From the NCBI GenBank assembly GCA_964030785.1, contig OZ034968.1, positions 56,049,399 through 56,113,398 of the forward strand: 64,000 bases of DNA, in the 5' to 3' direction. Of the stretch, positions 1 to 13,600 are shown piece by piece. The DNA is from Siderastrea siderea. Taxonomy: Eukaryota > Cnidaria > Anthozoa > Scleractinia > Rhizangiidae. The number at the start of each line of letters is the position of its first letter. The first letter of the stretch is position 1. The notes beneath the pieces were generated by a model. The model was not told the DNA's origin and searched no databases. It saw only the letters and a list, made by a program, of their open reading frames with translations. Made by a program: the position numbers and the translations under genes.

Positions 1-78
1 AAGCATTATTCCCGTACTCTATTCGGCACGCACTACAATCCTATTTGTTTTACATTTTTCCCGTAGATATGCCTATTA

Positions 79-86
79 ATCACGTG
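79..86 (+). promoter_or_regulatory. ATCACGTG motif (CDEI/E-box/G-box-like), first of one per monomer
   Basis: This is the first occurrence of ATCACGTG, at monomer positions 77-84; it recurs about every 93-94 bp through the window. It fits the budding-yeast centromere element CDEI (RTCACRTG, bound by the bHLH protein Cbf1) exactly, and contains CACGTG, the palindromic core bound by many bHLH and bZIP factors in animals, fungi and plants. It lies inside TAATCACGTGGTTA, a 14-bp dyad with a single mismatched pair. A minority of copies are damaged, for example CACTTGG near 2784, CGCGTGG near 6984, CACGTTG near 18294, CACGTCG near 52708 and CACCTGT near 45055. Binding by any protein is inference; a 6-bp palindrome in a repeat may also be chance fixed by amplification. 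Confidence 0.55.
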
Positions 87-1650
87 GTTAGACAGGCATT
101 ATTCCCGTACTCTATTCGGCACGCACTACAATCCTATTTGTTTTACTTTTTTCCCGTAGATATGCCTATTAATCACGTGGTTAGACATGCATTATTCTCG
201 TACATCTAGTGGGCACGCACTACAATCCTATTTGTTTTACTTTTTTCCCGTAGATATGCCTATTAATCACGTGGTTAGAGAAGCATTATTCTCGTACATC
301 TAGTTGGCACGCACTACAATCCTATTTGTTTTACTTTTTTCCCGTAGATATGCCTATTAATCACGTGGTTAGACAAGCATTATTCTCGTACATCTAGTCG
401 GCACGCACTACAATCTTATTTGTTTTACTTTTTTCCCGTAGATATGCCTATTAATCACGTGGTTAGACAGGCATTATTCCCGTACTCTATTCGGCACGCA
501 CTACAATCCTATTTCTTTTACTTTTTTCCCGTAGATATGCCTATTAATCACGTGGTTAGACAAGCATTATTCTCGTACATCTAGTCGGCACGCACTACAA
601 TCCTATTTGTTTTACTTTTTTCCCGTAGATATGCCTATTAATCACGTGGTTAGACAGGCATTATTCCCGTACTCTATTCGGCACGTACTACAATCCTATT
701 TGTTTTACTTTTTTCCCGTAGATATCCCTTTTAATCACGTGGTTAGACAGGCATTATTCCCGTACTCTATTCGGCACGCACTACAATCTTATTTGTTTTA
801 CTTTTTGCGGTAGATATGCCTATTAATCACGTGGTTAGACAAGCATTATTCTCGTACATCTAGTCGGCACGCACTACAATCTTATTTGTTTTCCTTTTTC
901 CCGTAGATATGCCTATTAATCACGTGGTTAGACAGGCATTATTCTCGTATATCTAGTCGGCACGCACTACAATCTTATTTGTTTTACTTTTTGCCGTAGA
1001 TATGCCTATTAATCACGTGGTTAGACAAGCATTATTCCCGTACATCTAGTCGGCACGCACTACAATCTTATTTGTTTTACTTTTTTCCCGTAGATATGCC
1101 TATTAATCACGTGGTTAGACAAGCATTATTCCTGTACTCTATTCGGCACGCCCTACAATCCTATTTGTTTTCCTTTTTCCCGTAGATATGCCTATTAATT
1201 ACGTGGTTAGACAGGTATTATTCCCGTACTCTATTGGGCACGCACTACAATCCTATTTGTTTTACTTTTTTTCCGCAGATATGCCTATTAATTACGTGGT
1301 TAGACAAGCATTATTCGCGTACTCTATTCGGCACGCCCTGCAATCCTATTTGTTTTACTTTTTTCCCGTAGATATGCCTATTAATCACGTGGTTAGACAG
1401 GCATTATTCTTGTACATCTAGTCGGCACGCACTACAATCTTATTTGTTTTACTTTTCTCCCGTAGATATGCCTATTAATCACGTGGTTAGACAAGCATTA
1501 TCCTCGTACATCTAGTCGGCACGCACTACAATCCTATTTGTTTTACTTTTTTCCCGTAGATATGCCTATTAATCACGTGGTTAGAAAGGCATTATTCTCG
1601 TACATCTAGTCGGCACGCACTACAATCCTATTTGTTTTACTTTTTTCCCG

Positions 1651-2528
1651 AAGATATGCCTATTAATCACGTGGTTAGACAGGCATTATTCTCGTACTCT
1701 ATTCGGCACGCACTACAATCTTATTTGTTTTCCTTTTTGCCGTAGATATGCCTATTAATCACGTGGTTAGACAGGCATTATTCTCGTACTCTATTCGGCA
1801 CGCACTACAATCTTATTTGTTTTCCTTTTTGCCGTAGATATGCCTATTAATCACGTGGTTAGACAGGCATTATTCCCGTACTCTATTCGGCACGCACTAC
1901 AATCCTATTTGTTTTACTTTTTTCCCGTAGATATGCCTATTAATCACGTGGTTAGACAAGCATTATTCCCGTACTCTATTCGGCACACACTACAATCCTA
2001 TTTGTTTTACTTTATTCCCGTAGATATGCCTATTAATCACGTGGTTAGACAGGCATTATTCTCGTACTCTATTCGGCACGCACTACAATCTTATTTGTTT
2101 TCCTTTTTGCCGTAGATATGCCTATTAATCACGTGGTTAGACAGGCATTATTCTCGTACTCTATTCGGCACGCACTACAATCTTATTTGTTTTCCTTTTT
2201 GCCGTAGATATGCCTATTAATCACGTGGTTAGACAGGCATTATTCCCGTACTCTATTCGGCACGCACTACAATCCTATTTGTTTTACTTTTTTCCCGTAG
2301 ATATGCCTATTAATCACGTGGTTAGACAAGCATTATTCCCGTACTCTATTCGGCACACACTACAATCCTATTTGTTTTACTTTATTCCCGTAGATATGCC
2401 TATTAATCACGTGGTTAGACAGGCATTATTCTCGTACTCTATTCGGCACGCACTACAATCTTATTTGTTTTCCTTTTTGCCGTAGATATGCCTATTAATC
2501 ACGTGGTTAGACAGGCATTATTCTCGTA
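1651..2528 (+). repeat. Perfect 370-bp tandem duplication (4-monomer unit)
   Basis: Bases 1651-2158 match 2021-2528 with no difference that I can find, an offset of 370 bp. The unit contains two 92-bp copies with the short CCTTTTTGCCG tract and two 93-bp A copies, one of which carries the private marks CGGCACACAC and ACTTTATTCCC. Those marks appear once in each copy (near 1981 and 2011, then 2351 and 2381). The match ends where the second copy changes to TACATGTAGTCGG at about 2529. Absence of any difference over about 508 bp implies a very recent event. Confidence 0.9.
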
Positions 2529-5034
2529 CATGTAGTCGGCACTCACTACAATCTTATTTGTTTTACTTTTTTCCCGTAGATATGCCTATTAATCACGTGG
2601 TTTGACAGGCATTATTCTCGTACATCTAGTCGGCACGCACTACAATCCTATTTGTTTTACTTTTTTCCCGTAGATATGCCTATTAATGACGTGGTTAGAC
2701 AAGCATTATTCTCGTACATCTAGTCGGCACGCACTACAATCCTATTTGTTTTACTTTTTTCCCGTAGATATGCCTATTAATCACTTGGTTAGACAGGCAT
2801 TACTCTCGTACATCTAGTCGGCACGCACTACAATCCTATTTGTTTTACTTTTTTCCAGTAGATATGCCTATTAATGACGTGGTTAGACAAGCATTATTCT
2901 CGTACATCTAGTCGGCACGCACTACAATCTTATTTGTTTTACTTTTTTCCCGTAGATATGCCTATTAATCACGTGGTTAGACAGGCATTATTCCCGTACT
3001 CTATTCGGCACGCACTACAATCCTATTTGTTTTACTTTTTTCCCGTAGATATGCCTATTAATCACGTGGTTAGACAAGCATTATTCTCGTACATCTAGTC
3101 GGCACGCACTACAGTCCTATTTGTTTTACTTTTTTCCCGTAGATATGCCTATTAATCACTTGGTTAGACAGGCATTATTCCCGTACTCTATTCGGCACGC
3201 ACTACAATCCTATTTGTTTTACTTTTTTCCCGTAGATATGCCTTTTAATCGCGTGGTTAGACAGGCATTATTCCCGAACTCTATTCGGCACGCACTACAA
3301 TCTTATTTGTTTTACTTTTTGCCGTAGATATGCCTATTAATCACGTGGTTAGACAAGGATTATTCTCGTACATCTAGTCGGCACGCACTACAATCTTATT
3401 TCTTTTACTTTTTGCCGTAGATATGCCTATTAATCACGTGGTTAGACAGGCATTATTCCCGTACTCTATTCGGCACGCACTACAATCCTATTTGTTTTAC
3501 TTTTTTCCCGTAGATATGCCTATTAATCACGTGGTTAGACAGGCATTATTCTCGTACATCTAGTCGGCACGCACTACAATCCTATTTGTTTTACTTTTTT
3601 CCCGTAGTTATGCCTATTAATCACGTGGTTAGACAAGCATTATTCTCGTACATCTAGTCGGCACGCACTACAATCTTATTTGTTTTACTTTTTTCCCGTA
3701 GATATGCCTATTAATCACGTGGTTAGACAGGCATTATTCCCGTACTCTATTCGGCACGCACTACAATCCTATTTGTTTTACTTTTTTTCCGTAGATATGC
3801 CTATTATTCACGTGGTTAGACAAGCATTATTCTCGAACATCTAGTCGGCACGCACTACAATCCTATTTGTTTTACTTTTTTCCCGTAGATATGCCTATTA
3901 ATCATGTGGTTAGACAGGCATTATTCCCGTACTCTATTCGGCACGCACTACAATCCTATTTGTTTTACTTTTTTCCCGTAGATATGCCTATTAATCACGT
4001 GGTTAGACAGGCATTATTCCCGTACTCTATTCGGCACGCACTACAATCCTATTTGTTTTACTTTTTTCCCGTAGATATGCCTATTAATCACGTGGTTAGA
4101 CAGGCATTATTCCCGTACTCTCTTCGGCACGCACTACAATCGTATTTGTTTTACTTTTTTCCCGTAGATATGTCTATTAATCACGTGGTTAGACAGGCAT
4201 TATTCTCGTACATGTAGTCGGCACGCACTACAATCCTATTTGTTTTACTTTTTTCCCGTAGATATGCCTATTAATCACGTGGTTAGACAGGCATTATTCT
4301 CGTACATCTAGTCGGCCCGCACTACAATCCTATTTGTTTTACTTTTTTCCCGTAGATATGCCTATTAATCACGTGGTTAGACAAGCATTATTCTCGTACA
4401 TCTAGTCGGCACGCACTACAATCTTATTTTTTTTACTTTTTTCCCGTAGATATGCCTATTAATCACGTGGTTAGACAGGCATTATTCCCGTACTCTATTC
4501 GGCACGCACTACAATCCTATTTGTTTTACTTTTTTCCCGTAGATATGCCTATTAATCACGTGGTTAGACAGGCATTATTCCCGTACTCTATTCGGCACGC
4601 ACTACAATCCTATTTGTTTTACTTTTTTCCCGTAGATATGCCTATTAATCACGTGATTAGACAAGCATTATTCTCGTACATCTAGTCGGCACGCACTACA
4701 ATCCTATTTGTTTTACTTTTTTCCCGTAGATATGCCTATTAATCACGTGGTTAGACAGGCATTATTCTCGTACTCTATTCGGCACGCACTACAATCCCTA
4801 TTTCTTTTACCTTTTTCCCGTAGATATGCCTATTAATCACGTGGTTAGACAGGCATTATTCCCGTACTCTATTCGGCACGCACTACAATCCTATTTGTTT
4901 TACTTTTTTCCCGTAGATATGCCTATTAATCACGTGGTTAGACAGGCATTATTCTCGTACATCTAGTCGGGACGCACTACAATCTTATTTGTTTTACTTT
5001 TTTCCCGTAGATATGCCTATTAATCACGTGGTTA

Positions 5035-7527
5035 GACAGGCATTATTCTCGTACATCTAGTCGGCACGCACTACAATCCTATTTGTTTTACTTTTTTCCC
5101 GTAGATATGCCTATTAATCACGTGGTTAGACAAGCATTATTCTCGTACATCTAGTCGGCACGCACTACAATCCTATTTGTTTTACTTTTTTCCCGTAGAT
5201 ATGCCTATTAATCACGTGGTTAGACAGGCATTATTCCCGTACTCTATTCGGCACGCACTACAATCCTATTTGTTTTACTTTTTTCCCGTAGATATGCCTA
5301 TTAATCACGTGGTTAGACAAGCATTATTCTCGTACATCTAGTCGGCACGCACTACAATCCTATTTGTTTTTCTTTTTTCCCGTAGATAAGCCTATTAATC
5401 ATGTGGTTAGACAGGCATTATTCCCGTACTCTATTCGGCACGCACTACAATCCTATTTTTTTACTTTTTTCCCGTAGATATGCATATTAATCACGTGGTT
5501 AGACAGGCATTATTCCCGTACTCTATTCGGCACGCACTACAATCCTATTTGTTTTACTTTTTTCCCGTCGATATGACTATTAATCACGTGGTTAGACAGG
5601 CATTATTCCCGTACTCTATTCGGCACGCACTACAATCCTATTTGTTTTACTTTTTTCCCGTAGATATGCCTATTAATCACGTGGTTAGACAAGCATTACT
5701 CTCGTACATCTAGTCGGCACGCACTATAATCCTATTTGTTTTACTTTTTTCCCGTAGATATGCCTATTAATCACGTGGTTAGACAGGCGTTATTCCCGTA
5801 CTCTATTCGGCACGCACTACAATCGTATTTGTTTTACTTTTTTCCCGTAGATATGCCTATTAATCACGTGGTTAGACAAGCATTATTCTCGTACATCTAG
5901 TCGGCACGCACTACAGTCCTATTTGTTTTACTTTTTTCCCGTAGATATGCCTATTAATCACGTGGTTAGACAGGCATTATTCCCGTACTCTATTCGGCAC
6001 GCACTACAATCCTATCTGTTTTACTTTTTTCCCGTAGATATGCCTTTTAATCACGTGGTTAGACAGGCATTATTCCCGTACTCTATTCGGCACGCACTAC
6101 AATCTTATTTGTTTTACTTTTTGCCGTAGATATGCCTATAATCACGTGGTTAGACAAGCATTATTCTCGTACATCTAGTCGGCACGCACTACAATCTTAT
6201 TTGTTTTACTTTTTGCCGTAGATATGCCTATTAATCACGTGGTTAGACAAGCATTATTCCCGTACATCTAGTCGGCACGCACTACAATCTTATTTGTTTT
6301 ACTTTTTTCCCGTAGATATGCCTATTAATCACGTGGTTAGACAGGCATTATTCCTGTACTCTATTCGGCACGCACTACAATCCTATTTGTTTTACTTTTG
6401 TTCCGTAGATATGCCTATTATTCACGTGGTTAGAAAAGCATTATTCTCGTACATCTAGTCGGCACGCACTACAATCCTATTTGTTTTACTTTTTTCCCGT
6501 AGATATGCCTATTAATCATGTGGTTAGACAGGCATTATTCCCGTACTCTATTCGGCAAGCACTACAATCCTATTTGTTTTACTTTTTTCCCGTAGATATG
6601 CCTATTAATCACGTGGTTAGACAGGCATTATTCCCGTACTCTATTCGGCACGCACTACAATCCTATTTGTTTTACTTTTTTCCCGTAGATATGCCTATTA
6701 ATCACGTGGTTAGACAAGCATTATTCTCGTACATCTAGTCGGCACGCACTACAATCCTATTTGTTTTACTTTTTTCCCGTAGATATGCCTATTAATCACG
6801 TGGTTAGACAGGCATTATTCTCGTACTCTATTCGGCACGCACTACAATCCCTATTTGTTTTACCTTTTTCCCGTAGATATGCCTATTAATCACGTGGTTA
6901 GACAGGCATTATTCCCGTACTCTATTCGGCACGCACTACAATCCTATTTGTTTTACTTTTTTCCTGTAGATATGCCTATTAATCGCGTGGTTAGACAGGC
7001 ATTATTCTCGTACATCTAGTCGGCACGCACTACAATCTTATTTGTTTTACTTTTTTCCCGTAGATATGCCTATTAATCACGTGGTTAGACAGGCATTATT
7101 CTCGTACGTCTAGTCGGCACGCACTACAATCCTATTTGTTTTACTTTTTTCCCGTAGATATGCCTATTAATCACGTGGTTAGACAGGCATTATTCCCGTA
7201 CTCTATTCGGCACGCACTACAATCCTATTTGTTTTACTTTTTTCCCGTAGATATGCCTATTAATCACGTGGTTAGACAGGCATTATTCCCGTACTCTATT
7301 CGGCACGCACTACAATCTTATTTGTTTTACTTTTTTCCCGTAGATATGCCTATTAATCAGGTGGTTAGACAGGCATTATTCTTGTACATCTAGTCGGCAC
7401 GCACTACAATCTTATTTGTTTAACTTTTTTCTCGTAGATATGCCTATTAATCACGTGGTTAGACAAGCATTATTCTCGTACATCTAGTCGGCACGCACTA
7501 CAATCCTATTTGTTTTACTTTTTTCCC
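5035..7527 (+). repeat. Left copy of a ~2.5-2.8 kb segmental duplication within the array
   Basis: This segment matches 7837-10608 almost base for base. The offset is 2802 bp up to about 6.3 kb and 3081 bp after that. Shared rare marks include GATAAGCC, the shortened CTATTTTTTTAC tract, GATATGAC, GCATTACTC, CACTATAATCC, GCGTTATTCCC, TGCCTATAATC, ACTTTTGTTCCG, CGGCAAGC, ACAATCCCTA, TCGTACGTCTAG, AATCAGGTGG and GTTTAACTTTTTTCTCG. The few differences include GATATGCATATT here at 5480 against GATATGCCTATT in the right copy, and GTCGATATGAC here against GTAGATATGAC. The right end of the match is set by CCCGTATATAAGCC at about 10609. Confidence 0.92.
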
Positions 7528-7836
7528 GTAGATATGCCTATTAATCACGTGGTTAGACAGGCATTATTCTCGTACATCTAGTCGGCACGCACTACAATCT
7601 TATTTGTTTTACTTTTTTCCCGTAGATATGCCTATTAATCACGTGGTTAGACAGGCATTATTCCCGTACTCTATTCGGCACGCACTACAATCCTATTTGT
7701 TTTACTTTTTTCCCGTAGAAATGCCTATTAATCGCGTGGTTAGACAGGCATTATTCTCGTACATCTAGTCGGCACGCACTAAAATCTTATTTGTTTTACT
7801 TTTTTCCCGTAGATATGCCTATTAATCACGTGGTTA

Positions 7837-10608
7837 AACAGGCATTATTCTCGTACATCTAGTCGGCACGCACTACAATCCTATTTGTTTTACTTTTTTC
7901 CCGTAGATATGCCTATTAATCACGTGGTTAGACAAGCATTATTCTCGTACATCTAGTCGGCACGCACTACAATCCTATTTGTTTTACTTTTTTCCCGTAG
8001 ATATGCCTATTAATCACGTGGTTAGACAGGCATTATTCCCGTACTCTATTCGGCACGCACTACAATCCTATTTGTTTTACTTTTTTCCCGTAGATATGCC
8101 TATTAATCACGTGGTTAGACAAGCATTATTCTCGTACATCTAGTCGGCACGCACTACAATCCTATTTGTTTTTCTTTTTTCCCGTAGATAAGCCTATTAA
8201 TCATGTGGTTAGACAGGCATTATTCCCGTACTCTATTCGGCACGCACTACAATCCTATTTTTTTACTTTTTTCCCGTAGATATGCCTATTAATCACGTGG
8301 TTAGACAGGCATTATTCCCGTACTCTATTCGGCACGCACTACAATCCTATTTGTTTTACTTTTTTCCCGTAGATATGACTATTAATCACGTGGTTAGACA
8401 GGCATTATTCCCGTACTCTATTCGGCACGCACTACAATCCTATTTGTTTTACTTTTTTCCCGTAGATATGCCTATTAATCACGTGGTTAGACAAGCATTA
8501 CTCTCGTACATCTAGTCGGCACGCACTATAATCCTATTTGTTTTACTTTTTTCCCGTAGATATGCCTATTAATCACGTGGTTAGACAGGCGTTATTCCCG
8601 TACTCTATTCGGCACGCACTACAATCGTATTTGTTTTACTTTTTTCCCGTAGATATGCCTATTAATCACGTGGTTAGACAAGCATTATTCTCGTACATCT
8701 AGTCGGCACGCACTACAGTCCTATTTGTTTTACTTTTTTCCCGTAGATATGCCTATTAATCACGTGGTTAGACAGGCATTATTCCCGTACTCTATTCGGC
8801 ACGCACTACAATCCTATCTGTTTTACTTTTTTCCCGTAGATATGCCTTTTAATCACGTGGTTAGACAGGCATTATTCCCGTACTCTATTCGGCACGCACT
8901 ACAATCTTATTTGTTTTACTTTTTGCCGTAGATATGCCTATAATCACGTGGTTAGACAAGCATTATTCTCGTACATCTAGTCGGCACGCACTACAATCTT
9001 ATTTGTTTTACTTTTTGCCGTAGATATGCCTATTAATCACGTGGTTAGACAAGCATTATTCCCGTACATCTAGTCGGCACGCACTACAATCTTATTTGTT
9101 TTTCTTTTTTCCCGTAGATATGCCTATTAATCACGTGGTTAGACAAGCATTATTCCCGTACTCTATTCGGCACGCCCTACAATCCTATTTGTTTTCCTTT
9201 TTCCCGTAGATATGCCTATTAATCACGTGGTTAGACAGGCATTATTCCCGTACTCTATTCGGCACGCACTACAATCCTATTTGTTTTACTTTTTTCCCGT
9301 AGATATGCCTATTAATCACGTGGTTAGACAAGCATTATTCTCGTACATCTAGTCGGCACGCACTACAATCTTATTTGTTTTACTTTTTTCCCGTAGATAT
9401 GCCTATTAATCACGTGGTTAGACAGGCATTATTCCTGTACTCTATTCGGCACGCACTACAATCCTATTTGTTTTACTTTTGTTCCGTAGATATGCCTATT
9501 ATTCACGTGGTTAGAAAAGCATTATTCTCGTACATCTAGTCGGCACGCACTACAATCCTATTTGTTTTACTTTTTTCCCGTAGATATGCCTATTAATCAT
9601 GTGGTTAGACAGGCATTATTCCCGTACTCTATTCGGCAAGCACTACAATCCTATTTGTTTTACTTTTTTCCCGTAGATATGCCTATTAATCACGTGGTTA
9701 GACAGGCATTATTCCCGTACTCTATTCGGCACGCACTACAATCCTATTTGTTTTACTTTTTTCCCGTAGATATGCCTATTAATCACGTGGTTAGACAAGC
9801 ATTATTCTCGTACATCTAGTCGGCACGCACTACAATCCTATTTGTTTTACTTTTTTCCCGTAGATATGCCTATTAATCACGTGGTTAGACAGGCATTATT
9901 CTCGTACTCTATTCGGCACGCACTACAATCCCTATTTGTTTTACCTTTTTCCCGTAGATATGCCTATTAATCACGTGGTTAGACAGGCATTATTCCCGTA
10001 CTCTATTCGGCACGCACTACAATCCTATTTGTTTTACTTTTTTCCTGTAGATATGCCTATTAATCGCGTGGTTAGACAGGCATTATTCTCGTACATCTAG
10101 TCGGCACGCACTACAATCTTATTTGTTTTACTTTTTTCCCGTAGATATGCCTATTAATCACGTGGTTAGACAGGCATTATTCTCGTACGTCTAGTCGGCA
10201 CGCACTACAATCCTATTTGTTTTACTTTTTTCCCGTAGATATGCCTATTAATCACGTGGTTAGACAGGCATTATTCCCGTACTCTATTCGGCACGCACTA
10301 CAATCCTATTTGTTTTACTTTTTTCCCGTAGATATGCCTATTAATCACGTGGTTAGACAGGCATTATTCCCGTACTCTATTCGGCACGCACTACAATCTT
10401 ATTTGTTTTACTTTTTTCCCGTAGATATGCCTATTAATCAGGTGGTTAGACAGGCATTATTCTTGTACATCTAGTCGGCACGCACTACAATCTTATTTGT
10501 TTAACTTTTTTCTCGTAGATATGCCTATTAATCACGTGGTTAGACAAGCATTATTCTCGTACATCTAGTCGGCACGCACTACAATCCTATTTGTTTTACT
10601 TTTTTCCC
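7837..10608 (+). repeat. Right copy of the ~2.5-2.8 kb segmental duplication, with three extra monomers
   Basis: This is the partner of 5035-7527 and carries all the same private marks in the same order. It is 279 bp longer because of three monomers near 9101-9379 that the left copy lacks. Both copies are embedded in the 27-33-monomer repeat of this zone, and they abut apart from about 310 bp (three to four monomers), as expected from unequal crossing-over between sister arrays. Confidence 0.92.
9101..9379 (+). repeat. Three-monomer (279 bp) indel distinguishing the duplicate copies
   Basis: The two large copies align at offset 2802 up to the monomer with CCCGTACATCTAG (6266 and 9061) and at offset 3081 from the monomer with TTCCTGTACTC (6351 and 9432). 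The difference is 279 bp, which is one 92-bp A copy with GCACGCCCTAC and the short CCTTTTTCCCG tract, one 93-bp A copy and one 94-bp B copy. Either the right copy gained them or the left copy lost them. Boundaries are good to within one monomer, because neighbouring monomers are alike. Confidence 0.8.
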
Positions 10609-13600
10609 GTATATAAGCCTATTAATCACGTGGTTAGACAGGCATTATTCCCGTACATCTAGTCGGCACGCACTACAATCCTATTTGTTTTACTTTTTTC
10701 CCGTAGATATGCCTATTAATGACGTGGTTAGACAGGCATTATTCTCGTACATCTAGTCGGCACGCACTACAATCTTATTTGTTTTACTTTTTTCCCGTAG
10801 ATATGCCTATTAATCACGTGGTTAGACAAGCATTATTCTCGTACATCTAGTCGGCACGCACTACAATCTTATTTGTTTTACTTTTTTCCCGTAGATATGC
10901 CTATTAATCACGTGGTTAGACAGGCATTATTCTTGTACTCTATTCGGCACGCACTACAATCCTATTTGTTTTACTTTTTTCCCGTATATATGCCTATTAG
11001 TCACGTGGTTAGACAAGCATTATTCTCGTACATCTAGTCGGCACGCACTCCAATCTTATTTGTTTTACTTTTTCCCGTAGATATGCCTATTAATCACGTG
11101 GTTAGACAAGCATTATTCCCGTACTCTATTCGGCACGCACTACAATCCCTATTTGTTTTACCTTTTTCCCGTAGATATGGCTATTAATCACGTGGTTAGA
11201 CAGGCATTATTCTCGTACATCTAGTCCGCACGCTCTACAATCCTATTTGTTTTACTTTTTTCCCGTAGATATGGCTATTAATCACGTGGTTAGACAGGCA
11301 TTATTCGCGTACATCTAATCGGCACGCACTACAATCCTATTTGTTTTACTTATTTCGCGTAGATATGCCTATTAATCACGTGGTTAGACAGGCATTATTC
11401 TCGTACATCTAGTCGGCACGCACTACAATCCTATTTGTTTTACTTTTTTCCCGTAGATATGCCTATTAATCACGTGGTTAGACAGGCATTATTCTCGTAC
11501 TCTTTTCGGCACGCACTACAATCCTTATTTGTTTTACCTTTTTCCCGTACATATGCCTATTAATCACGTGGTTAGACAGTCATTATTCCCGTATATCTAG
11601 TCGGCACGCACTACAATCTTATTTGTTTTACTTTTTTCCCGTAGATATGAATATTAATCACGTGGTTAGACAGGCATTATTCTCGTACATCTAGTCGGCA
11701 CGCACGACAATCCTATTTGTTTTACTTTTTTCCCGTAGATATGCCTATTAATCACGTGGTTAGACAAGCATTATTCTCGTACTTCTAGTCGGCACGCACT
11801 ACAATCCTATTTGTTTTACTTTTTTCCCGTAGATATGCCTATTAATCACGTGGTTAGACAAGCATTATTCCCGTACATCTAGTCGGCACGCACTACAATC
11901 CTATTTGTTTTACTTTTTTCCCGTAGATATGCCTATTAATCACGTGGTTAGACAGGCAATATTCTCGTACATCTAGTCGGCACGCACTACAATCCTATTT
12001 GTTTTACTTTTTTCCGCTAGATATGCCTATTAATCACGTGGCTAGACAGGCATTATTCTCGTACATCTAGTCGGCACGCACTACAATCCTATTTGTTTTA
12101 CTTTTTTCCCGTAGATATGCCTATTAATTACGTGGTTAGGCAAGCATTATTCCCGTACATCTAGTCGGCACGCACTACAATCCTATTTGTTTTCCTTTTT
12201 TGCCGTAGATATGCCTATTAATCACGTCGTTAGACAGGCATTATTCTTGTACTCTATTCGGCACGCACTACAATCTTATTTGTTTTCCTTTTTGCCGTAG
12301 ATATGCCTATTAATCACGTGGTTAGACAGGCATTATTCTCGTACTCTATTCGGGACGCACTACAATCTTATTTGTTTTCCTTTTTGCGGTAGATATGCCT
12401 ATTAATCACGTGGTTGGACAGGCATTATTCCCGTTCTCTATTCGGCACGCACTACAATCCTATTTGTTTTACTTTTTTCCCGTAGATATGCCTGTTAATC
12501 ACGTGGTTAGACAAGCATTATTCCCGTACTCTATTCGGCACGCACTACAATCCTATTTGTTTTACTTTTTTCCCGTAGATATGCCTATTAATTACGTGGT
12601 TAGACAAGCATTATTCCCGGACGCTATTCGGCACGCCCTACAATTCTTTTTCTTTTACTTTTTTCCGTAGATATGCCTATTAATCACGTGGTTAGACAGG
12701 CATTATTCTCGCACATCTAGTCGGCACGCACTACAATCTTATTTGTTTTACTTTTTTCCCGTAGATATGACTATTAATCACGTGGTTAGACGGGCATTAT
12801 TCTCGTACATCTAATCGGCACGCACTACAATCCTATTTGTTTTACTTTTTTCCCGTAGATATGCCTATTAATCACGTGGTTAGACAGGCATTATTCCCGT
12901 ACTCTATTCGGCACGCACTACAATCTTATTTGTTTTACTTTTTTCCCGTAGATATGCCTATTAATCACGTGGTTAGACAGGCAGTATTCTCGTACTCTAT
13001 TCGGCACGCACTACAATCCTATTTGTTTTACTTTTTTCCCGTAGATATGCCTATTAATCACGTGGTTAGACAGGCATTATTCTCGTACTCTATTCGGCAC
13101 GCACTACAATCCTATTTGTTTTACTTTTTTCCCGTAGATATGCCTATTAATCACGTGGTTAGACAAGCATTATTCTCGTACATCTAGTCGGCACGCACTA
13201 CAATCCTATTTGTTTTACTTTTTTCCCGTAGATATGCCTATTAATCACGTGGTTAGACAGGCATTATTCCCGTACATCTAGTCGGCACGCACTACAATCC
13301 TATTTTTTTACTTTTTTCCCGTAGATATGCCTATTAATCACGTGGTTAGACAGGCATTATTTTCGTACATCTAGTCGGCACGCACTACAATCTTATTTGT
13401 TTTACTTTTTTCCCGTAGATATGCCTATTAATCACGTTTTTAGACAAGCATTATTCTCGTACATCTAGTCGGCACGCACTACAATTTTATTTGTTTTACT
13501 TTTTCCCGTAGATATGCCTATTAATCACGTGGTTAGACAGGCATTATTCCCGTACTGTATTCGGCACGCACTACAATCTTATTTGTTTTACCTTTTTCCC

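Larger units (their letters stand above)
1..10608 (+). repeat. Zone 1: long higher-order repeat, about 27-33 monomers
   Basis: A recognisable group of marked monomers recurs four times: an A copy after TACAATCC or TACAGTCC, then a copy with CCTTTTAATC (or its CCCTTTTAATC relative at 724), then one with the short CTTTTTGC(C/G)G tract. These groups begin at about 607, 3121, 5923 and 8725, so spacings are 2514, 2802 and 2802 bp (about 27, 30 and 30 monomers). A second marker, CTATTATTCACG, sits near 3801, 6415 and 9496, spacing about 2614 and 3081 bp. A and B monomers are mixed, with runs of two to four A copies separated by B copies. The two rightmost periods are nearly identical and the left ones more diverged, so the repeat was amplified in more than one step. 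Confidence 0.8.

Noticed and set aside
9..26. CENP-B box in the CCCG...TTCGG segment
   Set aside because: Compared on both strands with NTTCGNNNNANNCGGGN, only the CGGG block fits on the reverse strand and the TTCG and central A positions do not, so the match is not supported.
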